64,000 bases of DNA from Styela clava (lineage: Eukaryota > Chordata > Ascidiacea > Stolidobranchia > Styelidae), in the NCBI RefSeq assembly GCF_964204865.1, contig NC_135254.1, positions 15,939,001 through 16,003,000 of the forward strand, written 5' to 3'. The notes under the pieces are model-generated. The model was not told where the DNA came from. It ran no database searches and saw nothing but the letters and a program-made list of their open reading frames with translations. Position 1 is the first letter of the stretch. Each line of letters opens with the position of its first letter. The position numbers and the translations under genes were made by a program. Positions 24,375 through 37,281 of this stretch are shown here, piece after piece.

Positions 24375-25905
24375 ATACAATAGTAGCTGATTGTCTCGTA
24401 GCGTAGAGATAGAATATCATAAATTTTTACATAGGTATAAGCGGGTCGTTATTTCGGATCGTAATTTAAAAATTGATTTCCCGATGCTATCGAGTTGAAA
24501 CAATTCAAATAATCATATTGACATACGCAGTGATTTTGACTTGCTTTGTTTGACGAATCTTTGACAAATGCGTCGAAATATTGTTGAATGTTAATATGAG
24601 ACGAGTTCAGTAACCTTGCTTTTCGTGAGTTGTAGTTGGACGGGACTGTTCCCCTTCCTTTAAGTGGATCGATATTGGTATGCAAAGATGCTGTGTCAAG
24701 AATTAACTATTTTAATTTGTTATTAGTCTGTTTTTAGATGTAACTTTTACACTTACACGGTAATTCTTGAAAGCGTGCCTCGTCGCTTGTTTGGGAAAAT
24801 CCTTATGTATAAGTTTTGCGTTTTTACCAACTAAATCTTTTTCGAAATCACGAAATTCAGTGTTCACGAATCATGAATATTATATTAAATGACTATTATT
24901 GTAATTGTGATGCTACCTTGAAACGAAATAGCTCCAGTTATAATTATAGTCCTCGGATATAATTGGTCAATTACGAAGAGATTTACGTCGTCATTGACGG
25001 AATCTGCGTTGAAACAATATTAATTACAAACAGTAGTACGAGAAAATTGTGTTTGTTTGGTACTAAATCCTCACACTTTTCCGCAAGGTCAGATTTAAGA
25101 ACAGAACAGAAAAATAAAATTTATGTTTTGATAGTTTGACTAAAAAATAGTTGCGAGTAAATTATAAGTTTATAAATTTCAGCTCCACTTATAATAAATA
25201 GCCAACATATTGCCTGGATATCAAAAAAAAAAAAAATTTGACTAACACATCAGAATTTGGTATTTACTATTTTGTGATGTAATTAACAGTCATTCTTAGC
25301 AAACTGTGGTATTACAGAAAGTGAGTGTAAGGCTTGATGGAGCGTAGATAAGTTTGTAATCAAGTTTCACAATAGATACTGTAATTTGATTGCTTTTATC
25401 TGCGCAACTAAGAATTTGCCAATAGTCATCATCAATAAGATGTTTAAAAAGAAGGGATGAATAAAGACCGATCATAGCAAAATATTTCTCTGAGCCCTGA
25501 AGTTACCTAAAAATTTTAAAGAGCCTGAAAATGCATTGAGATCGAACGCAAATTAAACATTAGGTATATAATAATATCGTTTAATAATTTAGAATATTTT
25601 GTGGAAAAATTAGTTCTGTGCGACGGACAAAGTTTTAAAACCTTTTATTTAAATAAAATACTCGTATTAGTGTGCAACAAGTTTTATCACGTAGAATGTA
25701 TTTCCACGTTCGCCAAAAATATTGTTATTCACTTTTACAATATATATGTTCTAAATTCATTGCCGTTTTCTCACTCTTTACGCAATGAGTACATGTTTCA
25801 TTCTGTTTCTTTATTTCGAATTGGATTAGCTTCAAAATGTTTTTGTTACGAGTACAAACTCACTGAGTATTTAACATACGTACACAATGAATTGTCTAAT
25901 ATAAA
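24375..25905. other. non-coding spacer and 5' flank of the receptor gene
   Basis: No exon is identified before the receptor start at 25906. The open frame at 25601-25909 overlaps the receptor start in another frame, lacks motifs and is read as chance. Confidence 0.45.
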
Positions 25906-28900
25906 ATGAAATTTTTTTTTCAAGTTATTATTTTACTCAAAATGAGCGTTTCCGTGGTAGAAACTAAAATTTATGGAGATTACGACGTTCCTTTTAATGG
26001 GAGTGACGGATGGCCGGCAAATTCGTCAATTGTCTTGACTGAACATCATTGGTGGATTCCACAGTTTGAAATACCTTTTCTTATTATTGTTATTTTACTC
26101 GGGATTGTTGGCAATATAAGCATAATTGGAGCAATTTTATTGGAGAAAAAATTAAAGGTAAATTTTTAGATAGTAAAATTTGAAATTCTAAAATATAATG
26201 TTTTAAAAAGGCATATGATAACGAGAAACAATTGAAACATGTTCTGTCTGTTATATTATATTTGAGAGGATATATTTGTGTTTTTTATTGAACAATTTGT
26301 TAATTCCTTTCATTTATCATTTTATCATATATACGAGCTAAACTTTTAATATTTTAAATTCAGTTTGCAGGAAACGCCTTCATTGTTAACCTAGCTGTTG
26401 CAGATCTAGTTGTTACGTCCTATGTTCTTCCTGGAGTACTTGCTAATGTGATTTCAAATAAAAATCTATTTCCTACGGCACTTTGTAGTTTTACCGCTGT
26501 TGTTCTATCCGTCAGTTGCATCGGATCTATGTACAGCTTGATGTTTGTCGCAATAAACAGGTGAAATTGAATATATATTTTTCTAGCTACCCTACACTGA
26601 GTATCTTGTAACAAAATTAAAATTGCAAAATGATTCAATCGCAATCGCACAATCAGATTTAAAGTCATATTTCCATGGTATGTTTAGATTCAATAAATGA
26701 GCATACAAGTTGATAAAGTGACATAGAATATGCATAATATTATCCCGTTAAACGTTTTCTCGACTTAATATAATTTGATTTTTGGAAAGGCTAATTTGCT
26801 AATTTACAAAGTCTCAATGTATTATTTATTCACAGATACGTGGCTGTAGTTCACAATAACAAATACACGAAGATATTCAGCAATAAGAAAATCGCGGGAA
26901 TGATAGCCGGACTTTGGATTTGGTAATTTTATATATTTTTTGCTTAAGGTTTCTTTGTTCTGCAGAGCAAGGTATATGCATTCACTCCGCCGTACATAGC
27001 CAATAGCAACAAAAAATGGAATCCCCTCAATTTGGCGTGGCCCATTTTATACACCATGGTTAAGACGGTAAAAATGGGTGGAAGAATGGACGCCAACCAC
27101 TAAAGGTAATCTGACTCAGAACTTGTTCATATTGTGTTACATTCTAAATTAAATAAAAGATTATTATCGAGCCACGAGTAAGTTTCATTCCTATTTGTGA
27201 TGCGCATCTGTAATCCAATGCACAATTCTCCATCGTGACTGAATTTCAAATGCGGACGTAGAAAATTAATATCACGATTTTTGCATTATGTAAATTTAGG
27301 AATTTTGCTAAAAAATCATGAATTTTACATGGTCGCGTTGTTCTTATTTTGAGTGATCAAGCGCATGTGCGGATAATATCGTGCATTGACACGTTTTGGT
27401 GCTTTAAAATTCATGAAATATCGTGACAAATGGTTTGCAATAGGATTATAATTCCAATCATCCAGACTTATCAAAAATCAGTATGTACTCATATACAGGG
27501 AGCCATTATGTCTCACTATAATTTAAAAAAATCATCTTTTAACTTAAGGCTCTCCAAACTGGGGCACATTAGATATTGAGTATATATAAGAATTCATCTT
27601 TCAACCTCACTTAAGAAAAATTTATTACCTGATATTAATAATTTAAAGACATGAGTGTAAGGACTCTCACGGTATAAGCTTTAACTACAACTAGAGTAAC
27701 TACCAAGTCTACATGACTTATTTTGTCCAATTACAGCACGCAAAGCAGTTTGGGGGTTACACGAGCGATGTATGAATTGCCCAAAAGGTACCTATTAACA
27801 CAGAGTTTGTGGAACCCTGACTTAAATGAACAAATTTCAATTATGAACAACGTGTCCTTATATCATTCATTTGGTACGATATTGAAAATACAATCTGCCT
27901 TTAGTATCCCATCCCATGGGGTATCCCATCGAGACAGCCGGAAAAAATAAAAATATGCAAATATATAAAGTCCATAAATTTAAATTTTTAAAATCCAAAT
28001 CTTTACTCCAGGTCTGTCATAGTTACGATACCACCAGCGTTTGGTTGGGGAGACTACAGATATCACAAGAAGATTCACGTTTGCATGTACGATTGCAATG
28101 CGGAGTGAGTACTCAATACTTGTAAAATAGTTTTTTTCTGGTATGCCCTTTGCTTGATCAAATTTTAACCTCAAATTAAGAAAATAGAAAATGAATCAAA
28201 TAGTAGAAATAAAGAATGTTTAACCCGCACTTTTATGTTATATTTATATGCAAGGGGTCTCAAAGCATTATTCTATCAGATTCAGCTGCAATTATTTTAT
28301 CTATCAATTAAAAATGTAAAAGACTCGCTTATGAATGTATCATTATGTTGTTGTCTAGCACAGTGGTTCCCAAACTTTTTTGATCATCGCCCCCCTAAAG
28401 TAGTTTATACAACTTCATCGCCCCCCTGTACTACAAAAAAATATAAAGCCAGAAACGAATATATTACAGACCAAATAAGAAGACAAATCATAGTTTATAG
28501 TGTTTTTTAATGAGATAGATGAGCTTGGTGTTCTTCAGCGAGTTTTTTATTATATCTAAAATTACCCCGTTTACTGATGGAAAGGTGATTTCGTTGTTTT
28601 AATAGCAATAGTAGCACGGCTGAAAACCCCCTTTTTACCATATAATAGGTCGGAAATGAAAGAATCCAGAGTTCTACCATCTCAAAAACCGCCGTGTACT
28701 CTTGCCTTATAGCATTTCACTCCCTAAATTCACCCCATTTCACATTAAAATAATAAAACCAAAGTTAATTTCCCCAAACTTATAATAATGATTTTCGTAC
28801 ATCTCATTCATTCGTACAGCCTGATGACCTGCACCAAAAAAATTCGGAAAAATTCATCCCCGATTCCTCATCCTATCACGGCCTCCAGTCCGATCACCAG

Positions 28901-31900
28901 TCCATAATTAACCAGCCATTTGTTTTTGGATTCATAGACTCGGATGTGGAAAAAGCCGTGACTAACTGTCAGCTACGGCCCAGGGGTCGGCAAATTTTAT
29001 GTCGCTCGCAGGACAAAATTCAGGGTTGCTAGTATTTTGCGGGTCGCATATATTTTTCGAAAGTTAAAAATGGAACAGCGCGCAAAAACTGCGACAATTC
29101 GTGAACTCAACTCAGTCGTCTTATTAAAAAAATATTACAATGACATTTAATGTGACACTGTCTTATTGCTGCATCACGCTGGATAGCTTTACGACGCCAA
29201 GATTGAAACATTTTCTAAATGGGCATCACCAAACCCACTTCTTTGCTTGTTCTTTGTAATGTTCATTTTCGAAAATAATGGTTTGCACAAATACGTACTT
29301 TCAAACATCGAAGTGAATATTTCCGCATGATTTGTGAAATTTTGATAAATATTTTCTTTAAGAAGATACATTCTTACAAAAATTAAGCAGTGATCAATCT
29401 CTCGAATAGGATATGTATTTTATTTCCTTATTGCTTTGCAATATATTCGAATATTTACTGCGCTATTGAACCCCTGCACTCAGCATCAACTTTTCTGCGT
29501 GTTTCCATTTGTCTAATTATAATTAAATTGTAGGCTCGTTAAACGAGTGGCTGTTCACTACATTGTTAGGATATAGTATAATTCAGTATAAACGTGTCTC
29601 ACGATAAATTCTGTTACGTAAAAAATGTAATTTACTCCTCGTAATTTACTCCAAACCGCCGTTTGGATATTTCCCCGGGCATAGACTTCCTTGTTTACTT
29701 CGTGACATTGGCCAATCAGCAAGATGCAAAAAACGTAACAATGCCCCCTTTCGCATCCGCTCAGACACTCTCACTCAGGCAGATTTTCAGAAATGGTCGT
29801 GAACATTACCTCATTTTCGCGTTTTTGAGTTATATTCGTTAGTTTTTAGTTGTTTTTTGGAAATTTGAATATAAATCAAATAAGTCAATGATTACTTTGT
29901 CTTTCTATGAGTTTCAGTTTAAATACAGCAATCAAAAATTAGTGTAGAAATAGCTGTGATAGACTAGGCTAAAATTCTTTATCGGTACTTTTAAAAAACA
30001 GATTGTTAAATGGTGTGTATTAGAATGATAGTTTGAAACAGATACCCCATTTTACAGGCAACAACTCGCGAAACCACACTTAAAAATGGGTATCGAAAAT
30101 TTCAAAATGGTAAAGTATGGGAAGAATTTTCCGCGGTCAAAGGTCGGGGAAAGGTCCATTCAGTGAATCGTCCCGGGTCAGATTATTTTGTTCCGGCCGT
30201 ATTTTGCCGACCACTGGGATACGCAAACTACCTTGCCTTACTGCGAAGACTAGACCACAAATCCTTTCGCGTGTGATAATCGCCCACGTGATTCAAGCCT
30301 GCGAATGCACACAGAGTACAGAATCAAGTGCGCCGAACGTAAAACAGGTTTCGCAAAATCGCCCCCTTAGACTTTTTCGCCCCCCTCTGTATCGTTTTCG
30401 CCCACTGGGGGGCGATATCGCCCACTTTGGGAATCACTGGTCTAGCACATTCCCTCTAGTCAATTAGAACGATCTATAGAACTCCATAATTATGGATGAT
30501 AGAAAATGTGAAATAATGAATCTAATGTATAAATATATTGTTTCAGGAAATTTCTCTCTTTTACTGTGTCATACGTTTGCATTTCAATAATCTTACCCTT
30601 CTTGGTGACGTGTTTTTGTTATCGAGGTGTATTCGTGGCGTTCAATGAAAACAGGTAAATAGAAATAAACGATTTTTAAAAAGGAAGCCACTTTTGTGCA
30701 CATACCTAACTTATGTATGATTGAATTGAAAAATAATCTCGCAGAAGGGCTTCGTTTTAAATAATACAGTGTTGTTGGAAACATTTTTGAACGTCGGTAA
30801 TATTTTGTGTATTGTAGATAACAAGTGTAGATAGCAAATACACAGTATATAGTGTATAAATGAATAAAAATCACTTCTACAGATCAAATGTTCGCAGCAT
30901 GTCAGAAACTAATACCACAACCACAACTACCAACGTAACAATGGATAAAACCAAACCTAAAACTAAGTAAGAATTAAATAAATATTAAATGTATATAATT
31001 GTATATATGTTAAGTATACAAATTTGTATTTGAGCCTCTGTTTAACCATCGCATCAATATGAAGTTGCATTTTTAATATTGCTCGTTAGTTCTCATTTAT
31101 TGGTAATAATCATAAAATTAAATGAGGTCGATACACTTTTGCAGAAAACTAACAGAACGACAAATTCGTGAGCGTCGTCTTGTTATAACATTATTGGCTG
31201 CAGTTTCCCTTTTCACTATCTGCTGGCTGCCGTATGCACTCATCATATTGATAAATCATCACGCTCCAGCATTCTACAAACGCAGTGCTGCGTGGCTGGC
31301 TTTCACAAACAGGTATGTCAATTTTGAAACATTATGGTAATCTGTTTGCCTCTTGTAAGAAAATAAAATCATGTATATATACCGGATTCTTGTCAGAAAA
31401 TTATCAATATATATATACAAGAAACTGAGGTCGCTAACGTTACCGGCACCATGAATCAAAAAAGCAAAACTTGAGCAGAAATATTAGACCTCATACGACT
31501 CGGATAAATTTCATTAGAAATTGATAAAAGGCCTTCTAGCATTTATTACAATTTTCACATCTTTAAATTTGATTGGTCTATTAGGTGTGAAAAAATGCCC
31601 TCAGCAGCAACAACAATAATCACCCCAACGATCCATAGGTTCACTTCGTCACCAAACATAAAATGTGATTTTAAGCAACTAAAACCAGCTAAGGGATCAG
31701 CCTGTAGGAGTTGCCCATTCTTTTATGGCATTTTTAATTGAAATTGCTTCATATTTACTTTTACATTTTGCTATTTTAGTTCGATGAATAGTGTTCTGTA
31801 TGGTGTGTTGAATCGTAACTTCAGAAATGGATACAAAAAATTGTGGGGAACATTATTTTCGTGTTGTGGATGTTGTGCGAATCTTACTAAAAAACTATTG

Positions 31901-32319
31901 TCAACGGCCAACATTTCTTCAACTAACGGAACTACTGCGGTGAGTCAAGAATGTCTAAACATTGATTCTAGAATACAAACGATGAACAACTCTTAAGGTT
32001 CTTGGGATGACTCGCTCTGTGTGCGTCAAGTTCCTTCCGGAAATACTAACGACTTCAACAAGCTATCGAAATCAAATCATTATTCATTCATGCTTTGTAC
32101 ATAGTATCTTAATATGCGCGGGTAGCGATGGATACAAAAGTTGTTCTTGGTAACACGCGCAAGCTTTCATTCCATCTGATAATAACGACAATGAAAAATT
32201 TACAGGCCACCAAGGATCTGTCAAATGAGAAATCATCAGCTCAGGGATACACGAATTTAACGAATATTTCTACAGCGATGCAGCATACAACGGAAATCCG
32301 AAAAACTTCGATTGAATAA
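25906..32319 (+). CDS. melatonin-receptor-like class A GPCR
   Basis: Exons 25906-26157, 26364-26560, 26836-26922, 28012-28104, 30547-30654, 30883-30966, 31145-31312 and 31780-31996 join in phase to 401 residues. A donor at 31939 can instead splice to 32206-32319, giving 420. Seven TM segments are present. Class A landmarks are D98 in NLAVADL, the C125-C203 pair, N149-R150-Y151 in place of DRY, C300-W-x-P, and N333-S-V-L-Y in place of NPxxY. NRY plus a non-proline TM7 motif followed by G, and the GNAFIVNLAVADLVV block, are characters of melatonin receptors, which signal mainly through Gi. NGS and NSS sites suit an outside N-terminus. ATG 25942 is an alternative start without the hydrophobic leader. 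Other amine/orphan relatives remain possible. One intron holds a 2.1-kb hAT element. Confidence 0.75.
28361..30439. mobile_element. 2.1-kb non-autonomous hAT element in receptor intron
   Basis: Termini CAGTGGTTCCCAAA and TTTGGGAATCACTG form an inverted repeat, with perfect 8-bp duplications gtctagca at 28353-28360 and 30440-30447. Sub-terminal CGCCCCCC tracts are also inverted. The element fills most of the intron between receptor exons 4 and 5. Near 28982 a second hAT-like start (CAGGGGTCGGCAAATTTT) suggests a nested insertion. No transposase domain is recognisable; the 116-codon frame at 30117 is a chance reading. Confidence 0.9.
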
Positions 32320-32998
32320 GCATATTTAAAGCGTTAAATGATGCACTGCACAAAAGGTGTTTGCACAATAACAACAGCGTTCTATTCCAACTTCGTTATT
32401 TGGCGGTCCAACTTTTTATTATTCTGTGAATATAAATCAATAACACAATCTAACGAATGGCACTGACGAACAGCAGGCCGGATTTACCAACAGACAAAGC
32501 AGGTTGGAGCCGACGGACCTCATGCTCAAACGGAAATTCAATTTTGAACTAACGTTTCCTTTTAACCTCCGTTTTTTTAATTTAAAGACTTCAAAAGGGA
32601 AATTTGCTTCCTTTAGTAATCAGGGTAATTATTCTTGTTCCAAATATTCATGTTTAAAAGATTGAAAATAAAAAATTAAATACGATCGAATGAATTACCG
32701 GTATATATATTTTTATAATATTCAAGGAGATTTTTATCGTAAACCTGTTCATTTTAAGGAATGGAATGCTTCGCATGCGGTAAAGTATCTCGTAGCACCC
32801 ACGATTTTCTGGTGTGCTTTGATGTCTAACTTACAGCCTTCAGCTTTATTTTTAAAATTTCTTATTATATAGCAACTTTGACATTTGCAGCACCCTGATA
32901 TTTTTATTGTTTACATAAACATTAGTATGTTTTTCAATACATTTTAAATCATATTCTTCATTTTATTATGCGTTTCGAAATACGTGTTTAGAAATACT
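32320..32998. other. 3' flank of the receptor gene
   Basis: AT-rich sequence after the receptor stops. No canonical AATAAA was found at a convincing distance, so the 3' end is unmapped. Confidence 0.4.
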
Positions 32999-33006
32999 GT
33001 TTAGAA

Positions 33007-33327
33007 CAGGGGTCATAAACATTTATAAAGCCGAGGGCTACTTCCTGGGTACCGATAAGCTAAGGGCTCTCAGTGGGATGCACAATTTTTAAAATCCAAT
33101 TTGCTCGATCAAACGTTGACTATTGCTATTAATAGTATTTAGCAACTAGGAGACACTGATGATGTTAACAATTATTTAGCAAAATTATTAACGACTATAA
33201 CAACATAGGGAATAAATTATCATCAATACCACCTGTATTTTAGCTAGATTTATAACAGACCTGCGGGCGACTCATGTGGTCCATGTGGGCGACTTTGTGC
33301 CCACGGGAACCGCGTTGGTGCCCCCTA
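33007..33327. mobile_element. hAT-type MITE, 321 bp
   Basis: Starts CAGGGGTCATAAAC and ends GGTGCCCCCTA. Flanks gtttagaa (32999-33006) and gtttggaa (33328-33335) match at 7 of 8 positions. The interior has GAGGGC / GCGGGCGACTC text common to this class. No coding capacity. Confidence 0.6.
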
Positions 33328-33427
33328 GTTTGGAACATCCAGATAGAAAGTTTCAATTTTACAGAAAAAGGGAATGGGTTGATTGAAAATTTATACTGAT
33401 TTTATTATGACTGAAAATTCTTTTTTA

Positions 33428-33730
33428 CTTATCGGTCTTAAGATCGGTAAGTATGTTGATAGGTAATTGTTTGTCTGTCTGTATGTCTGTTTGTTTGTCT
33501 GTTAGATGAACGCGATATCTCACGGGGGCGAGGTTGAATCTGCTCCAAATTTTGCATGTGCATTCATCATATCTCGGACCAGAAGCCTATTGATTTTGGA
33601 TGAATTGTGCCGTATAACTAGCGAGTTAATTAATAATTAATGATGAAACATGCGGTGTCATTATAGAGTCATGAATCGAAACCGCAGTTTCGATCGATAA
33701 GTCTTCGGTCTCCGACCGATATTCTCGTTT
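33428..33730 (+). repeat. dispersed repeat, copy B (about 300 bp)
   Basis: The copy begins at CTTATCGGTC with a TGTC/TTTG-rich tract. It continues through GATATCTCACG, GAATCTGCTCCA and CATATCTCGGACCA, and ends at GACCGATATTCTCGTTT. It aligns along its whole length to the reverse strand of 51059-51362. No terminal inverted repeats or poly(A) tail are evident, so the class is unknown. Confidence 0.7.
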
Positions 33731-33740
33731 ACTAATTTAC

Positions 33741-34702
33741 TTACTTTATTCTTGAATGTAATTTTCCAGTTTTGCATTATTTGTTATATATACCGTCACA
33801 AATATAACATTATACTGTAGTTGTGAAGCTTTGTGTCATCCATTCCAATAAACTTTCGTAAAAACTGTCATTGCTTATGAATAAGGACCAAATTCCAATT
33901 TTCGCCGAGTCTACCAATTTCGAAGTTGAACAATTTTTGGATGATGTTCGGGCAGTTGTTTTGTAAATATATATACAAGATGAATATAAGGTACTGGTTT
34001 ACCTATAAAAATTACTATTTTTCTACTGGACTAAGATGTGATATACGCTTTTGCTGAAACTATAATCGGGCGAATTGACATAAGCATGGAAGTACATTCG
34101 ATTGAATAATCTTATCACTTTTTTTTTCATTTGATAAATGCTTTGCGATGACATAGTACTAGGAATATTACCACACCAGTCCTAATGGTCACGCAAATCA
34201 CGCATCACCAACGTTTTATTGATTGTATTTAATTGATTATTGTGAATTGTTTCAAATTTTGAATACCACCGACTTCAATTTGGTGCATACCAGCTTACAT
34301 TCAAAAGTCTGCCGTGAGCGCTGTGAAGTTTTACTCGACGGCGATGCGATGTGGTTACGCATCGTCGTCCGTCGTCAGCTTTTTTGTCGACAGCAAACTT
34401 TATTTATTCTGGGCAACAAGCTTCAGCTAGCATATCGTGTGAAGGCAGATTACGGTTATAGATGGGTTGCTGTTCGCTTAGTCTGAGAGTAAAAGCAGAA
34501 AGCGTTGTCAAAAAGTAGCGGCTAATGTGTTCCAGATTGCATAACAATTTCCATGAATCAATGCTAAGGTCACTGTACTGAGACTGTACTGAATTATAAC
34601 TGTATTGACCTTTGTCACAATATGATTTTGCAGCGATATCGATAATCAACCGCTAAATAAACTTCTAGTTGTGGAGTATATTACATACATAGATAAGCAA
34701 GT
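33741..34702. other. 5' flank of sulfotransferase-like gene 1
   Basis: No gene. A GC-richer patch at 34300-34440 contains a hairpin: GACGGCGATGCG (34337-34348) pairs with CGCATCGTCGTC (34358-34369) with one G-T position. The open frames across it lack motifs. Confidence 0.45.
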
Positions 34703-36718
34703 ATGAAGGTTATAGTTGCAGGCTTACCCAATACTGGTACTGAGGCCGTAGAAGCAGCCTTGAGTTCACTGGGCTACAATGTTTATGGCCGTGGCGAACA
34801 TGTACTTTTACTTGGCAATGGCTGGGGAAAGATTTTAAATGAACACAGCACAATTGATGATGTTCGAGAAATGTACAAAGATGTTGATGCGGTTGCTGAT
34901 GTGCCTGCATGTTACTTTTGGGAAGAAATTCTAATGGCTTACCCCGATTCTAAAGTAAGAATACTGGTTACTTGTTGTTGTATATTTGGTTCTCCTTGCT
35001 CAGAGCGAGCAAAAGTGACTTCAAAATCTAAATTATTGTCCATTTTGGACTCTGCGGTCCGTATGTGAGCTCGTAAATCGCTGAAATTTGTAAATTGGAT
35101 CGAACAAGAACCATTGATTATGAGAATATATAAGATTGAACCTAGGAATTATACACGGCGCTTCATTCATCATTCATGTTGAAATATTATGCGGTCGGCC
35201 GTGACCGATTACGAAACCGGTTTGCGAAATAAAGTATATTATGTTTTATGTTCTGCCGGTTGTCAATACCAATCAAGTTCGTTCCATACCACATATCGCA
35301 TTTAGGCCGTGCGGAATCCAATTCATATCTAGTAGGTGAACTTTATATGCTAGCATCGAAGCGAGTTAAATAAGACCTAGTCACCTTTTTCCAGTTGTTT
35401 GAATTAAGTAAAAAATGAATCATACGGCAATGACCGAACAGCTTTTCCTAAGGTATTTTGCTGCAATGGAGAGCTGAATCTGCCGATGCGCCCTCGATCA
35501 AGTGTGCATAAAACACATGACATTTTTCTAAATTAACTGATTTTTTTAGATAATTTTCACGAAGCACACAGATGAAAATGTTTGGGCAGATGGGATTGCG
35601 GACCTAATTAAGAAAGGACACAGTGATTGCGACAAAGATTTTCTTACGATGACGTCACCAACAATGCGTAGAATAAGTAACAGGGTTGAAATTCCCATGG
35701 GTAATTATTGAGTACTGCAATATGATTATTCTAGGTAAAGTTTATTAGACTGATATCCGAAATGAATAAAATAGGGCTGGTTGGTTGTTCGCTGTCAAAT
35801 TAAGATATTTTGAATTCAGCATAAGTACAAGTCACATGCACTCATACATTCATCAATGTGCGGGATTTTTGTTAATTCGAAGTTCACAGCATTTGGTTAA
35901 GTCTTCTGCCACTACCCAATTCTGGTAGATCAGGGGTGGGCAAGATTTTTGAATCAGGGGTCCAAATTTTTGCCCACCTAGACTGGCGGGCCATGTAAGT
36001 GTGCCGTAAAAAGTAACATTTTAAGAACAATATTTACAGTGTTACAAAGCAAAGGGGGAAAACAATAAGCCTGAAATGAATATATAGAATCCAAAAGAAT
36101 ATTTACATTGGGCTTCGGAGTGATATTTGGTGACCATAAGAGAAAATGGAATAAATAGATCACTATTTCCTCAACAATTATACCATTATAAAGTTTATTC
36201 AATTTAGAGCGATTGGTGTACGGATTTTCTCCGCCAGGTATGTTTTCTAAATTGTATGTCAACAAGAGTCTTGCCAAGAAAAGATACAGAGCTCATAATG
36301 CACATGTATTGGAAGTAAGTATATATTTTATTCATGGTGGGCTAACGGGCGAATATTTATTTTAAAGTCACTAACTTTAATATAAAAATCATAATCTGTT
36401 TTTACGCAGAATTCCCCGAAAGATCAATTACTAGAATATAAAGTATCGGATGGCTGGAAACCATTGTGCGAATTTCTTGGCGTAGATGTACCCAATGTAA
36501 GATTTCCCAGCGTGGAGGAAGGGCAGTCTCTGATAAAGAATCGTTTAAAGGATAATCCGGTGCTTCTAAGGTCTAAGTTGGAACAAAAAGTTGCGGTTTC
36601 TCTCTTTGGTGTTGCAATGGCGTGTTTGGTATACAAACTAGCGAAGGACCCGCCAACTGCTCTTCAAAATGCTTGTGACTGGGTGCAGGAAACATTCTCT
36701 TCCATGCTCAAAAAATAA
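34703..36718 (+). CDS. Sulfotransfer_4-like protein 1, membrane-anchored
   Basis: Exons 34703-34954, 35550-35700, 36208-36314 and 36410-36718 give 272 residues. The order matches the bacterial/eukaryotic P-loop family Pfam Sulfotransfer_4: VAGLPNTGTEAVEAAL (5-20), VADVPACYFWEEI, then AKKRYRAHNAHV and DGWKPLCEFLGVDVP. Such proteins are expected to move sulfate from PAPS, but activity is unproven for most. Two motif changes stand out. The cofactor loop has N10 where relatives have R or K, and the second loop reads TKHTDENVWADG without the usual Arg and Ser. Residues 231-248 form a C-terminal membrane segment. A possible AATAAA overlaps the stop, with another at 37059. The paralogue lies 3 kb downstream with the same exon plan. 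Confidence 0.8.
35935..36010. mobile_element. hAT-like terminus in intron 2 (partial)
   Basis: CAGGGGTGGGCAAGATTTTT followed by TTGCCCACC and GGCGGGCCATG resembles the left end of the local hAT families. No right end or target duplication was found before the next exon at 36208, so this is a truncated copy. Confidence 0.4.
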
Positions 36719-37281
36719 TAAAACCGGATTGAAACACATTTAATTCGATACAATTAAGCAGTTGACGGCACTGTACTGCATTTCAATTGCATGTGCATGT
36801 TTATGGTATAATTTGTATGAAGCACGAGTGTACGAATCGCTATATTATGGTGTCTATAACAGTAAAATGTTATATGTTAATATTTTAGTTTTAATTTAAA
36901 TCTTCATACGAATTATTTCGTGAATCGCTTCGTTGTCGATGAAAATTCGAGATGTTATCAGCTGTTCATGTCCTTTCTCTATGAAGTCTTTCATAATTAT
37001 AAATGTTACAATGATCAATTTACTTTATTTGGTCTTGTGAACTCATATATATTATACTAATAAAAGTGAAAATATATGTCTTATGGCAAGTACATATATA
37101 TATATGTATGTGCAATTTAAAACGTATTTCAAATTTTTCACAAAATGTGAAGTTCATTTAATCATGGAAACATTAGTTCTTGATATTTTTGAGTTTTGAA
37201 TAATGGCTTTCCAGTGTGGATTCAATACGAATGCGAGGAAAACACGCCAAGACGATGAAATCGTGTAGAAATGGGCTACCA
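36719..37281. other. 3' flank of sulfotransferase-like gene 1
   Basis: AT-rich 3' region with an AATAAA at 37059-37064 and an AT-rich simple tract near 37090. No gene. Confidence 0.4.

Noticed and set aside
30117-30467. 116-codon plus-strand frame
   Set aside because: Lies inside the hAT element 28361-30439 and reads through its terminal repeat; no transposase motif.
34223-34486. 87-codon plus-strand frame upstream of sulfotransferase 1
   Set aside because: Crosses the GC-rich hairpin, lacks motifs, and has no splice link to the following gene.
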